A stretch of 28,988 nt of DNA. Origin: a virus. A program made the position numbers and the translations under genes. The stretch spans positions 1-28,988 of IMG/VR virus record IMGVR_UViG_3300011113_000411. One strand, written 5' to 3'. This document shows, in pieces, positions 6,294 through 13,899 of this stretch. The notes beneath the pieces were generated by a model. It worked only from the letters and a program-made list of their open reading frames with translations, had not been told where the DNA came from and ran no database searches. The number at the start of each line of letters is the position of its first letter. Position 1 is the stretch's first letter.

Positions 6294-6551
6294 ATGACCC
6301 TAAGCGACATCCTCAACCCTTGGGGGGCGCTGCGCGAGGCCCGCTGGCTCGCCGCCAGTCAGAAGCGCGAGATCGAGGCCCTGTACGTCAAGCTCAGCGA
6401 GACTGAGCGCAAGGCGTCCAACTCCGCGACGGACGGCCTCGTCATTCGCGTCCTGCGCTCCAAGATCGAGCGACTGGAGGACGCCCTCAAGCAGGCGCAC
6501 TTCCGCGACCCCAAGACCGGCCGCATTGGCCCGAAGGGGGTGCGGAAATGA
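6294..6551 (+). CDS. Hypothetical coiled-coil protein
   Basis: 85 residues, ATG 6294 chosen from the leader and GGAGAGACC. Residues 10-70 are predicted helix with heptad-like spacing (KREIEALYVKLSETERKA, then VLRSKIERLEDALKQA), so it should be a coiled coil. The tail FRDPKTGRIGPKGVRK is basic. Not recognised. Overlaps the next gene by ATGA and is the first gene of the segment that leads into the methyltransferase and primase-helicase. Confidence 0.7.
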   Translation: MTLSDILNPWGALREARWLAASQKREIEALYVKLSETERKASNSATDGLVIRVLRSKIERLEDALKQAHFRDPKTGRIGPKGVRK

Positions 6552-6718
6552 TCGCCGAGGCACGTGAGGCCTTCGCCCAGCGCGATCGGCTGCAGGCCGA
6601 GCTGAACGCCGTCAACGACCGGCTGGCCAAGCTCAAGGCGCAATACATGGCGGAGACGCACATCTGGGGCATCCGAGACGAGCGCTTCCGTCACGAGATC
6701 AACAAGGAATACGCATGA
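6548..6718 (+). CDS. Small coiled-coil protein (56 residues)
   Basis: ATG at 6548 overlaps the previous stop (ATGA) and its own stop overlaps the next start (ATGA). The product is helical: EAREAFAQRDRLQAELNAV followed by LAKLKAQY is a textbook coiled coil, then WGIRDERFRHEINKEYA. It resembles its upstream neighbour in character and may pair with it. Function unknown. The exact overlaps at both ends support it as a real gene. Confidence 0.65.
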   Translation: MIAEAREAFAQRDRLQAELNAVNDRLAKLKAQYMAETHIWGIRDERFRHEINKEYA

Positions 6719-6948
6719 CAGACCGTGTTGCCACCATCAACCTCGCCATCGCCAAGGGCGGCGGCATCGTCCGCTTCGCCAAGAGCATGGGCGTGTCGCA
6801 TCAGGCCGTCTACGCGTGGAAGCGCAGAGGCTGGGTTCCGGTCGAGAAGGCCGTCGTGATCGAGGCCGCCTACGGCATTCCGCGCGATGAGCTGATGAGC
6901 CCAGATCTCGTCCGCGCACTCGCCGCCCCCGGTACTGACCTGCTGTAG
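6715..6948 (+). CDS. YdaS/Cro-like helix-turn-helix regulator
   Basis: 77 residues. The pattern AIAKGGGIVRFAKSMGVSHQ, then AVYAWKRRGWVP and a helix EKAVVIEAAYGIPRDELMSP, is that of the YdaS-like Cro family: a small DNA-binding protein with the recognition helix around residues 28-38. Such proteins act as phage repressors or anti-repressors. It is the only recognisable transcription factor in the window, so it is the first candidate to bind the TTGCAAY-N5-RTTGCAA operators, though nothing in the sequence proves that. It lies between the coiled-coil genes and the methyltransferase; four-base overlap with the previous gene. Confidence 0.8.
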   Translation: MTDRVATINLAIAKGGGIVRFAKSMGVSHQAVYAWKRRGWVPVEKAVVIEAAYGIPRDELMSPDLVRALAAPGTDLL

Positions 6949-6959
6949 GAATACCTCAC

Positions 6960-8558
6960 ATGCGTTACGGATCCGTTTGCAGCGGCATTGAGGCCGCGAC
7001 AGCCGCTTGGCACCACATGGCTTGGGAACCCGCCTTCTTTTCGGAGATCGAGGCGTTCCCCTGCGCGGTGCTGTCACACCACTATCCTGAAGTTCCGCTG
7101 CACGGCGACTTCACGACCATTGAGAAGAACCAATATGGCAAAATCGACCTCCTCGTTGGCGGCACACCTTGCCAATCCTTCAGTGTCGCCGGTCTCCGAG
7201 GTGGATTGGATGATCAGCGTGGTAACCTCGCCCTTGAGTTTTGCCGACTTGCTCAGCGTGAGCAACCTCGCTGGATTGTCTGGGAAAATGTCCCCGGCGT
7301 CCTGTCATCGGGAGGAGGACGGGACTTTGGTTCCATCCTCGGGGCGCTGGAAGACCTCGGGTATGGCCTCGCCTACCGAGTGCTTGACGCTCAGTACTTC
7401 GGAGTGGCCCAGCGACGCCGCCGTGTGTTTGTTGTCGGATACCTTGGAGACTGGCGTCCTGCCGCAGCGGTTCTTTTTGAGCGGCACAGCATGTCAGGGC
7501 ATCCTGCGCCGAGCCGAGAAGCGCGGAAAGACGCTGCCCGAGCAATTGCATCGGGCGTTGAAGAGCGTGGTGGCTGCGGAGGGGATGGATCTTCTGTAGA
7601 CTGGCCCGCAGACGTAGCCTGCACACTGGACACTGACTTCGCCAGCAAGTGGGGTCAGAACAACCAGCACGTCAACGCCGGCTGCCCGCTTGCCGCAGGC
7701 GCACACGCGCCAGCGATAGCATTTGCCCAGAACACACGCGATGAGGTGCGTCTGGTCGGCGGCGATGGTGAGATCGCAGGGGCGCTCGCCGCGCAGCCGG
7801 GCATGAAGCAGACGACCTATATCGCGTATGACCATCCCGGCCGGTTCAACAACATCCACGGCGGGTCAGGCGAGCACCGCGAGATCATGCCAACGCTTGA
7901 GGCCACGAACCCGAAACAGATCATCGCCTTCAGCAGCAATATGTCAGTCCCTGATTGTCAGACGGACGGCACTACGCCGACCCTGAAGCTGGGCGGCCAC
8001 GGTGGCGGTAATCCGCCAGCGGTGGTCTACCCGATCAACACCCAGATGGCGCTGCGCGGTGCAGATACGTCAAACACAAGCAGGGAAGGCGTGGGCATCG
8101 GTGGCGAAAGCGACCCCGCTTTCACGCTGCAAGCTGGCCACTGCCATGCGGTGGCTTTTGGAGAAACGGCCCGCACTTTGTCAGCGCGGCATGACGGCAG
8201 CCCATGCGTCGACCGCGGGCCTGATGTGGTAGCTGTGGCGTTTGGCCTTGCCACACCCGTCACACCAAAGTGGTGGGAAGAACTGTCCCCGACACTGACG
8301 CAGCCCAGCCCAACTGGGGGCGGCCAGCCTGCAGCCGTGGCCATAACATCAGCCGTCCGCCGCCTGACCCCCGTGGAGTGCGAACGGCTTCAGGGCTTCC
8401 CCGACAACTTCACCGCCATCCCGTGGCGCAAGAAGGGCGCAGAGGACTGCCCAGACGGCCCGCGCTACAAGGCGCTGGGCAACAGCATGGCTGTGCCGGT
8501 GATGCGCTGGATCGGTGAGCGCATCCAAGTTGTTGACGACCTGATTTCAGTCTTGTGA
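6960..8558 (+). CDS. DNA (cytosine-C5) methyltransferase with repeat-rich middle region
   Basis: 532 residues; transfers a methyl group from S-adenosylmethionine to cytosine C5 in DNA. Motif I is GSVCSGIEAATAAW (4-17), motif IV holds the catalytic Cys71 in GGTPCQSFS, motif VI is ENVPG (109-113), motif VIII QRRRR (151-155), and motifs IX-X lie at 465-515 (LTPVECERLQGFPDNF, then ALGNSMAVPV). Residues 215-465 hold about six repeats of the form (A/P/S)-T-L...(P)A-h-A-F, probably the target-recognition part. No restriction enzyme lies beside it, so protection from host restriction or gene control is more likely than a restriction-modification pair. Over residues about 59-213 the third codon positions are unusually poor in G/C, matching a nested gene in the +1 frame. 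Confidence 0.93.
   Translation: MRYGSVCSGIEAATAAWHHMAWEPAFFSEIEAFPCAVLSHHYPEVPLHGDFTTIEKNQYGKIDLLVGGTPCQSFSVAGLRGGLDDQRGNLALEFCRLAQREQPRWIVWENVPGVLSSGGGRDFGSILGALEDLGYGLAYRVLDAQYFGVAQRRRRVFVVGYLGDWRPAAAVLFERHSMSGHPAPSREARKDAARAIASGVEERGGCGGDGSSVDWPADVACTLDTDFASKWGQNNQHVNAGCPLAAGAHAPAIAFAQNTRDEVRLVGGDGEIAGALAAQPGMKQTTYIAYDHPGRFNNIHGGSGEHREIMPTLEATNPKQIIAFSSNMSVPDCQTDGTTPTLKLGGHGGGNPPAVVYPINTQMALRGADTSNTSREGVGIGGESDPAFTLQAGHCHAVAFGETARTLSARHDGSPCVDRGPDVVAVAFGLATPVTPKWWEELSPTLTQPSPTGGGQPAAVAITSAVRRLTPVECERLQGFPDNFTAIPWRKKGAEDCPDGPRYKALGNSMAVPVMRWIGERIQVVDDLISVL
7135..7599 (+). CDS. Candidate nested gene in the +1 frame of the methyltransferase
   Basis: 154 residues from ATG 7135 (frame open back to TTG 6988), read one base out of step with the methyltransferase. 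The methyltransferase loses its normal C/G-ending codon preference across this span and regains it after 7599, the stop of this frame, while codons here end mostly in G or C. The product is Ser/Thr-rich early (SFADLLSVSNLAGLSGK) and ends in LSDTLETGVLPQRFFLS and ACQGILRRAEKRGKTLPEQL. From memory, that ending recurs in phage proteins of unknown function, but I could not check this. The ribosome site (GAGAAG) is weak. Function unknown. Confidence 0.6.
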   Translation: MAKSTSSLAAHLANPSVSPVSEVDWMISVVTSPLSFADLLSVSNLAGLSGKMSPASCHREEDGTLVPSSGRWKTSGMASPTECLTLSTSEWPSDAAVCLLSDTLETGVLPQRFFLSGTACQGILRRAEKRGKTLPEQLHRALKSVVAAEGMDLL

Positions 8559-8569
8559 GCGAGGACGAC

Positions 8570-10600
8570 ATGTCTGCCAGCGTCAGGGCAATTGCGCCCA
8601 AAATCCGCGCCGTTGAGGTGCCGGCAGAGCTGCGGCTAATCCCCGGCTGGCTGATCTGGCGCTTCGAGCAACACCGCGATGAGATCAAGCCGCGCAAGGT
8701 GCCGTACTGGACAAACGGCACGATCCGCTACGGCGAGCAGGGCTCACCTCTGGATCGCGAGCGCCTGACCACGTTTGCCGCCGCGCGCGACGCGGCAGCG
8801 CGCATGAACTACGAGGGCGTCGGCTTCGCGCCCCTGCCCGACTTCGGCTACACCTTCCTCGACTTCGACAACTGCGTTGGGCCGGACGGCGAGATACCGG
8901 CCGAGATTGAGCGCATCATCGCCCGGACATATGCTGAGCACAGCCCGAGCGGCAAAGGCATCCGCGCCGCCCTGAAGGGCAATCTGGGCAACCACAAGAG
9001 CAAGAGCGCGCCCAACCACTACGGCTTCGAGACGTTCAGTTCGTCCGGCTTTGTCACGTTCACCGGCAACATCGTGGCCGGCTGTGAGATGATCGGCCTT
9101 GAGAACACGGTGGCCGAGATCGACCAGCACGTGCTCGACCTGTGCGAACGCCGCTTCGGCGGCTCCATCATCAACAACGTTGCCGATCCCGAAGACTTCA
9201 TGGCCGGCCGCGAACCGCGACTGGGCCTGACGCCCGAGCGCATGGCCGAGCTGGTCAACAGCCTCGACCCCAACATGGGCCGCGACGAGTGGATCAGGGT
9301 CGGCATGGCCCTGCACCACGAGTGTGACGGCGACGACACCGGCTTCGAGCTGTGGGACGAATGGTCGCAGGACGGCTACACGTACGTCAGCACCGAGGCC
9401 ATGCGCGCCCAGTGGGACAGCTTCGAACGCCGCAAGGGATCGAACCGGCGGCAGGTCACCATGGCCTCGGTGATCAAGATGGCAAAGGAGGCCAACCGCC
9501 CCACTGAGGCAGCCAGCCGCGAAGAGGTGCTCGCCAAGGCCGAGGCGATCATGGCTGAGCTGCCGAAGAAAAGTGCCGGCCGCTTCGGCCCGGTACCAAT
9601 CTACGACCTGACCCAGCGCGAGCCGATGGGCTGGCTGATCAAGGGCGTGCTGCCCAAGGCCGAGCTGGGCATCCTGTTCGGCGCGTCGGGCAGCGGCAAG
9701 ACGTTCGTGGCCCTCGACCTCGCCTTCGCGATCGCGCGCGGCATCGCGTGGCGCACCCGGCGCACGATGAAGGCGCGGGTTGTGGTCATCGCCGCAGAGG
9801 GCGGCTCCGGGCTGGGCAAGCGTGGTCAGGCCTACGCCCAGCACCACGGCTTCGACCTACGCAGCCTGCACGACCTGCACGTCATCACGGCCGCGCCGAA
9901 CTTTCTGGACGGGGACGACATCTCCGAGGTGATTGCCGAGATCAAGAATATTGGCGAGGTTGACCTGATCATCATCGATACACTGGCGCAGGTGACGCCG
10001 GGCGCGAATGAAAACACGTCGGAGGACATGGGCCGCGCGCTGGGCAACATCAGCCTGCTGCACGAGGCCACCGGTGCCATGAACCTCGTCGTCCACCACG
10101 CCGGCAAGGATCTCAGCAAGGGCTCGCGCGGCTGGTCAGGCCTGAAGGCCGCCGCCGACGTGCAGATCGAGGTGCTGCGCCACGAGAACGGCGACCGTGA
10201 GATCGTCATCGAGAAGATGAAGGACGGCGAGGACGGCTTGCGCTGGGGCTTCAAGCTGGAGACCGTCCTGCTGGGCCTCGACGACGACGGGGACGACATC
10301 ACGAGCTGCGTCGCGGTCGAGGTCGAGATCCGCCCGGCGGCGGCCACTGATGACAAGAAGGGCGTGAAGCGTCGCGGCCGTCTTGAGACCCACCTGCTGG
10401 AGGTGATGACCCTGTTCCCGGCGGATGCAGTTATTCGCGCGGAAGACCTGATCCGCAAGGCGTGCGATACATTACCACCACCCGAGGCCGGCAAGCGCGA
10501 CATCCGCCGCCAGTCTGTTGTCCGTGCAATTCAGGCACTTAGCAAGGAGAAGGACGGCCCACTGCGGATGGAAAACGGCATCGTAATTTTTTACGAATAG
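8570..10600 (+). CDS. Primase-helicase (AEP-like primase, PriCT-2, RepA-type ATPase)
   Basis: 676 residues from ATG 8570 (GAGGA four bases before); a GTG at 8555 overlaps the methyltransferase stop but has no site. Residues 85-200 look like a primase-polymerase domain (YTFLDFDNCVGPDGEIP, EHSPSGKGIRAAL). Residues 220-285 match PriCT-2 (SLDPNMGRDEWIRVGMALHH). Residues 355-540 are a RepA/RecA-like ATPase with Walker A GASGSGKT (371-378), Walker B VDLIIIDTLAQ (464-474) and sensor NLVVHHAGK. The last 65 residues are a winged-helix-like module shared with the protein at 1493-2068. It should prime and unwind DNA at the phage fork, partnering the polymerase at 13980. Confidence 0.9.
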   Translation: MSASVRAIAPKIRAVEVPAELRLIPGWLIWRFEQHRDEIKPRKVPYWTNGTIRYGEQGSPLDRERLTTFAAARDAAARMNYEGVGFAPLPDFGYTFLDFDNCVGPDGEIPAEIERIIARTYAEHSPSGKGIRAALKGNLGNHKSKSAPNHYGFETFSSSGFVTFTGNIVAGCEMIGLENTVAEIDQHVLDLCERRFGGSIINNVADPEDFMAGREPRLGLTPERMAELVNSLDPNMGRDEWIRVGMALHHECDGDDTGFELWDEWSQDGYTYVSTEAMRAQWDSFERRKGSNRRQVTMASVIKMAKEANRPTEAASREEVLAKAEAIMAELPKKSAGRFGPVPIYDLTQREPMGWLIKGVLPKAELGILFGASGSGKTFVALDLAFAIARGIAWRTRRTMKARVVVIAAEGGSGLGKRGQAYAQHHGFDLRSLHDLHVITAAPNFLDGDDISEVIAEIKNIGEVDLIIIDTLAQVTPGANENTSEDMGRALGNISLLHEATGAMNLVVHHAGKDLSKGSRGWSGLKAAADVQIEVLRHENGDREIVIEKMKDGEDGLRWGFKLETVLLGLDDDGDDITSCVAVEVEIRPAAATDDKKGVKRRGRLETHLLEVMTLFPADAVIRAEDLIRKACDTLPPPEAGKRDIRRQSVVRAIQALSKEKDGPLRMENGIVIFYE

Positions 10601-10604
10601 GGGC

Positions 10605-10634
10605 TTGCAATCCTAGATTGAAACTTTATATGGG
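10605..10634 (+). promoter_or_regulatory. Operator dyad and promoter (copy D)
   Basis: Dyad TTGCAAT-CCTAG-ATTGAAA (10605-10623). -35 TTGCAA (10605-10610), 18-base spacer, -10 TATGGG (10629-10634), then the leader GTATCAGCAAC and AAGGAGAGACCC before ATG 10665. It begins five bases after the primase-helicase stop and restarts transcription for the recombination genes. A short palindrome at the end of the preceding gene (10582-10595) has no T-run after it. Confidence 0.6.
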
Positions 10635-10664
10635 TATGTATCAGCAACCCCAAGGAGAGACCCA

Positions 10665-10979
10665 ATGGCTACCCAGCCCAACACCATCGACCTCGCCGCC
10701 TCGGTCGTCGACCGCCTCGGCAACATCAAGGCCCAGATCGCCGAACTGAAGGCGGTCGAGGCCAACCTGATCGCGCTCATCGTCAACACGGGCGACACCG
10801 CCATCGACGGCAGCCTGTTCCGCGCCACGGTGTCGGAAGTGGCCGAGCGCCAGTCGCTCGACGCCAAGGCCGCCGAAGCCAAGCTCCGCGAGCTGGGCGT
10901 GGACGGCCGTTGGTTCAGCAAGAACCAGAAAGTAGCTAAGGGCTACACGACCGTGAAGGTCGTGGCGCGCAAGGCCTGA
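10665..10979 (+). CDS. Hypothetical protein
   Basis: 104 residues, start fixed by leader copy D. The first 45 residues form a helix with coiled-coil character (VVDRLGNIKAQIAELKAVEA). The second half, with GSLFRATVSEVAERQSLDAK, is of a type seen in many phage early proteins that pair such a helix with a small beta segment; I know no function for it. The C-terminus is basic (KVVARKA). First gene under promoter copy D. Confidence 0.72.
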   Translation: MATQPNTIDLAASVVDRLGNIKAQIAELKAVEANLIALIVNTGDTAIDGSLFRATVSEVAERQSLDAKAAEAKLRELGVDGRWFSKNQKVAKGYTTVKVVARKA

Positions 10980-10982
10980 TCG

Positions 10983-11150
10983 ATGGTCAAGGCAGCCAAC
11001 TTTTACAAGCTCGGCAAGGGCCGCGCGGTGGTCTCGATTGAGATCATCGACGCGGGCCGCCGCACCCACCTGTGCGAACACGCCGTCGAGGGCAAGCGCG
11101 AGGCCCGCCTCGTTGCCGCCCAGTATGACGCCCAGCCGTGGAACTTTTGA
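10983..11150 (+). CDS. Small hypothetical protein (55 residues)
   Basis: ATG at 10983, three bases after the previous stop, then an open frame to TGA 11148-11150. The product begins MVKAANFYKLGKGRAVVSIE and contains EHAVEGKREARLVAAQYDA. Codon third positions are G/C-rich like those of the neighbours, and it fills the space between two genes exactly, so it is likely real. No clear ribosome site of its own; probably translated by re-initiation. Not recognised. Confidence 0.6.
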   Translation: MVKAANFYKLGKGRAVVSIEIIDAGRRTHLCEHAVEGKREARLVAAQYDAQPWNF

Positions 11151-11163
11151 GGGGAGACGAAAG

Positions 11164-11445
11164 ATGAACGACCGCAACTACTGGCGCACCTGCGACATGT
11201 TTGACCTGATCGAGGCCGCCTTCGAGAGCGACAACGAGCTGGCCATCGTGCTGGCCGAGCGTCTGGAGGACATGGATACGGAGGCGCAGGAGGCGCTGGC
11301 CGACTGGAGGCAGCGCGCCGAGGATCTGCAGATCGACTGCAACCAATTCGATGACAAAATCTATGAATTGCGCGCCGAGATCGAGAAACTAGAACTGATG
11401 ATCGCCGAACGCGATCGCATCATTGAGGAGCTGAAGAATGTATAA
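11164..11445 (+). CDS. Hypothetical coiled-coil protein
   Basis: 93 residues from the ATG at 11164, preceded by GGGGAGACGAAAG. Acidic first half (FDLIEAAFESDNELAIVLAE), then a long heptad-patterned helix from about 45 to the end (YELRAEIEKLELMIAERD), so a parallel or antiparallel coiled coil is likely. No enzyme motif. Its last 8 bases overlap the next gene. Not recognised. Confidence 0.7.
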   Translation: MNDRNYWRTCDMFDLIEAAFESDNELAIVLAERLEDMDTEAQEALADWRQRAEDLQIDCNQFDDKIYELRAEIEKLELMIAERDRIIEELKNV

Positions 11446-11806
11446 GATCGAGATCACCGCCGACACGCTCACTGAACTGGCCGGCAAGGCCATGTCTCTG
11501 GCGGTCAAGCTGAACAGCGGCACGGCGACGGAGCCGGCCGTCTATGTGCCGCCGGCTGAGCCCGTTGAGATCAACCCGGTTGCGCCCACGCCGCCTGTCA
11601 ACAGCACAACCCCAACGAAAATCGAAGAGGTTATGCCGGCGCTCAACTTCGACACGGACGTGGCACCGGTAGTGCTGCGCGCCGTGGCCACGAAGGGCAA
11701 GCCGTTCGTTGAGGCCGCGATGGCCGAGTTCGGCGTCGAGCGCGCATCGCAACTGGACGCGGCGCGCTGGGCTGAACTGATCGACCGTCTGGACAGCCCC
11801 TTCTGA
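11438..11806 (+). CDS. Hypothetical protein with flexible Pro/Thr linker
   Basis: 122 residues. Residues 1-28 are a strand and helix ([18 protein letters not shown]). Residues 32-65 form a Pro/Thr/Val-rich linker. Residues 75-120 make a compact helical domain ([20 protein letters not shown], then [14 protein letters not shown]). Proteins of this layout sit next to DUF2800/DUF2815 genes in other phages, so a part in recombination or ssDNA handling is plausible but unproven. Its stop overlaps the next ATG by one base. Confidence 0.68.
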   Translation: MYKIEITADTLTELAGKAMSLAVKLNSGTATEPAVYVPPAEPVEINPVAPTPPVNSTTPTKIEEVMPALNFDTDVAPVVLRAVATKGKPFVEAAMAEFGVERASQLDAARWAELIDRLDSPF

Positions 11807-12987
11807 TGGCACACGCAAAACTCAGCCCGTCGGGGGCGCATCGCTGGATGCGCTGCCCCGGCAGCGTCGCTCTTGAGGCGGCATTCCCCGACCAGAGCAG
11901 CTCCTACGCCGCCGAGGGCACGCTGGCACACACGCTGGCCAGCGACTTCCTTGAGCATCCCGCCGGCAAGCACCCGTCGCAGCGCATCGGCGAGAAGCAC
12001 GACGTGGACGGGTTCAGCTTCACCGTTGACGCGGCCATGGCTGCCTACGTGGACGACTACTGCCGCCTTGTGCGCGACTACGGCGAGCGCGGCCTGCTGC
12101 TGGTTGAGCAGCGCGTGCCGATCGGCCACCTAACCGGCGAGCAGGGTGCCACCGGCACCAGCGACGCCATCGTGGTGGACATCAGCAACCGCGTGCTGTT
12201 CGTGATCGACCTGAAGTACGGCATGGGCGTCCGCGTCGATGCCGGCGACAACCCGCAGCTCATGCTGTACGCTCTGGGCGCGCTGGAGCAGTGCGACCAG
12301 CTCGGCGAGTTCGAGCAGGTGTGCATGGTCATCCACCAGCCGCGCCTCAACCACGTGTCTGAGCACTGGCTCGAAGTCAGTGAGCTGATGGAGTTCGCCG
12401 AAGACGTGCGCCTCGCGGCCGTCGAGGTGGGCGACCACGAGGTGCCTCGCCTTGAGCCGGGCGAGAAGCAGTGCCGCTTCTGCAAGGCGAAGTCCACGTG
12501 CCCGGCGTTGCGCGCCGAGGTGACGGACATCGTCAGCGGATCGGCCACCCTCGACGAGTTCCTCGTCCCCGATATGACGACGGGCGACAACTATCTGTCC
12601 GTGGCCATGTCGAAGGTCGAGCTGGTCGAGCACTGGTGCAAGGCCGTCCGCGCCGAGGTCGAGCGCCGCCTGCTGGCCGGCCAGTCGGTTGACGGCTACA
12701 AGCTGGTCGAAGGCAAGCGCGGCAACCGCAAGTGGAGCAGCGACGACGAGGCCGAGAAGCTGTTCAAGAGCTTCCGCCTGCGGCAGGATGAGATGTACGA
12801 CTACAGCCTGATCTCGCCGACCAAGGCGGAGAAGCTGCTCAAAGACACACCCAAGCGCTGGGAGCGGGCCGAGGCCCTGATCTCCCGCGCCGAGGGCAAG
12901 CCATCTGTGGCACCCGCCACGGATAAGCGGCCAGCATTGGCCGTTCAATCGGTCGCGGATGACTTCCGCGATTTAACTGCAAACTGA
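11806..12987 (+). CDS. DUF2800 family PD-(D/E)XK nuclease, possible Fe-S cluster
   Basis: 393 residues. Opens with [18 protein letters not shown], the DUF2800 signature. The nuclease core is D120 (GTSDAIVVD), D135-x-K137 (FVIDLKYG) and Q151-x3-Y155 (PQLMLYALG), the RecB/Cas4-type order. Cys17 near the start and Cys223, Cys226 and Cys232 near the end ([10 protein letters not shown]) repeat the one-plus-three cysteine pattern of AddB and Cas4 nucleases, which hold a 4Fe-4S cluster; that cluster is inferred. It probably processes DNA ends in recombination together with the DUF2815 protein just downstream. A basic, less conserved C-terminus follows. Confidence 0.88.
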   Translation: MAHAKLSPSGAHRWMRCPGSVALEAAFPDQSSSYAAEGTLAHTLASDFLEHPAGKHPSQRIGEKHDVDGFSFTVDAAMAAYVDDYCRLVRDYGERGLLLVEQRVPIGHLTGEQGATGTSDAIVVDISNRVLFVIDLKYGMGVRVDAGDNPQLMLYALGALEQCDQLGEFEQVCMVIHQPRLNHVSEHWLEVSELMEFAEDVRLAAVEVGDHEVPRLEPGEKQCRFCKAKSTCPALRAEVTDIVSGSATLDEFLVPDMTTGDNYLSVAMSKVELVEHWCKAVRAEVERRLLAGQSVDGYKLVEGKRGNRKWSSDDEAEKLFKSFRLRQDEMYDYSLISPTKAEKLLKDTPKRWERAEALISRAEGKPSVAPATDKRPALAVQSVADDFRDLTAN

Positions 12988-12998
12988 AAGTGAACAAA

Positions 12999-13583
12999 AT
13001 GGCTACACGTATCATGCTCAAGGGCGTTACCCTGTCGTTCCCGGCGATTGCCGAGCCGCAGGCATTCGGCGAAGGCGAACCGGCCTACGGCGCGAAGTTC
13101 GCCATCAAGCCGGGCAGCGAACAGCACAAGGCCCTCGAGGCCGCCATTGCCGCCGAGGCCGACGAGGCGTGGAAGGACAAGGCCGAGAGCGTCCTGAAGA
13201 TGCTGGAAGAGGACGGCAAGGTCGCCTTCACCAAGAAGGTGTACCGCAGCAAGAAGACCGGCGAGGCCTATCAGGGCTTCGAGGGCATGCACTACCTGTC
13301 CACCCGCAACGCCAAGACCCAGCCGACTGTCTTCGACCAGTACGGCAAGGAAGTCACGGGCAAGGGCTACATTGAGCGGCAGGCCCACAGCGGTGCCGTC
13401 GTCAACGCCTCGGTTGAGGTCTGGGCGCAGGACAACAAGTGGGGCCGCCGCATCAACTGCTCGCTGCGTGGCATCATGCTGACCGGTGAAGGTGAGAACC
13501 TCGGCGGTGGCTCGGCTCCGGCGTCGGCCGACGAGTTCGCGTCGCTGGCCAAGGTCGCCCCCGACGCGGCTGACTTCCTGTGA
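12999..13583 (+). CDS. DUF2815 family, probable ssDNA-binding protein
   Basis: 194 residues from ATG 12999; a GTG nine bases earlier is in frame, but neither has a strong ribosome site. The opening MLKGVTLSFPAIAEPQAFGE is typical of DUF2815. Central residues YRSKKTGEAYQGFEGMHYL and the later VNASVEVWAQDNKWGRRINC fit an OB-fold-like barrel. Family members lie beside DUF2800 nucleases and polymerases in phages and are thought to bind single-stranded DNA; that function is inferred. The acidic end DAADFL resembles the acidic tails of ssDNA-binding proteins. Confidence 0.82.
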   Translation: MATRIMLKGVTLSFPAIAEPQAFGEGEPAYGAKFAIKPGSEQHKALEAAIAAEADEAWKDKAESVLKMLEEDGKVAFTKKVYRSKKTGEAYQGFEGMHYLSTRNAKTQPTVFDQYGKEVTGKGYIERQAHSGAVVNASVEVWAQDNKWGRRINCSLRGIMLTGEGENLGGGSAPASADEFASLAKVAPDAADFL

Positions 13584-13834
13584 GCGAGGAGGGCCACAAC
13601 AGCGCAGGCGAGCAACTGCGCCTCCTGATCGAGCGCATCGAGACGCTTGAGGGGGAGAAGAAGGGCGTCGCAGAGGACATCAAGGACATCTACACCGAGG
13701 CCAAGGCCCGTGGGTACGATGCCAAGATCCTCCGCGAGATCGTCCGTCTCCGCAAGATGGCCAATGACGACCGTGACGAGCACTTTGCCGTGCTCACCAC
13801 GTACGCAAAGGCTATTGGCATGGATCTCCTGTAG
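13580..13834 (+). CDS. GapR-like (DUF2312) DNA-binding protein
   Basis: 84 residues from GTG 13580, overlapping the previous stop (GTGA). The core LRLLIERIETLEGEKKGVAE, DIKDIYTEAKARGYDAKIL and REIVRLRKM matches the DUF2312/GapR family almost throughout. In Caulobacter, GapR is a nucleoid protein that clamps over-twisted DNA ahead of forks and helps topoisomerases. The long helix (residues 10-42) and the following basic helices fit the known dimer-tetramer form. A phage copy directly before the polymerase suggests fork support during phage replication, or interference with the host protein. Confidence 0.9.
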   Translation: MSEEGHNSAGEQLRLLIERIETLEGEKKGVAEDIKDIYTEAKARGYDAKILREIVRLRKMANDDRDEHFAVLTTYAKAIGMDLL

Positions 13835-13843
13835 GTCTATAGA
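13815..13843 (+). promoter_or_regulatory. Putative promoter for the DNA polymerase transcript
   Basis: -35 TTGGCA (13815-13820), 17-base spacer, -10 TATAGA (13838-13843), partly inside the end of the GapR-like gene. It lacks the TTGCAAC dyad, so it would be controlled differently from copies A-F. The start is expected near 13850, so the transcript would begin inside the left arm of the first hairpin. Confidence 0.45.
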
Positions 13844-13899
13844 ACTGGCGCGCCCGCCCTGTTTATCCCCATAGTGCGGGGTGGGCGCGCCTCTGTTCT
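13841..13899 (+). promoter_or_regulatory. Leader hairpin 1 (GGCGCGCC stem)
   Basis: GGCGCGCCCGCCC (13847-13859) pairs with GGGTGGGCGCGCC (13879-13891) with one G-U pair and a 19-base loop. AGAAC (13841-13845) can also pair with GTTCT (13895-13899). That extension uses bases that hairpin 2 also needs. No T-run follows, so it is not a standard terminator. Confidence 0.6.

Noticed and set aside
5420-6406. Plus-strand open frame of 328 codons opposite the phosphoesterase
   Set aside because: The minus strand has all five metal-binding motifs of a known fold; the plus frame is Arg/Val/Gly-rich shadow and would run through the promoter region.
8744-9847. Minus-strand open frame of 367 codons opposite the primase-helicase
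   Set aside because: Shadow of a firmly assigned gene in GC-rich DNA; no ribosome site, no recognisable product.
10582-10595. Short palindrome CGTAA-TTTT-TTACG at the end of the primase-helicase as a terminator
   Set aside because: Only five pairs, A/T-rich, and no T-run after it; promoter D starts just beyond.
12130-12948. Minus-strand open frame of 272 codons opposite the DUF2800 gene
   Set aside because: His/Leu/Val-rich antisense shadow; the plus strand carries the family motifs.
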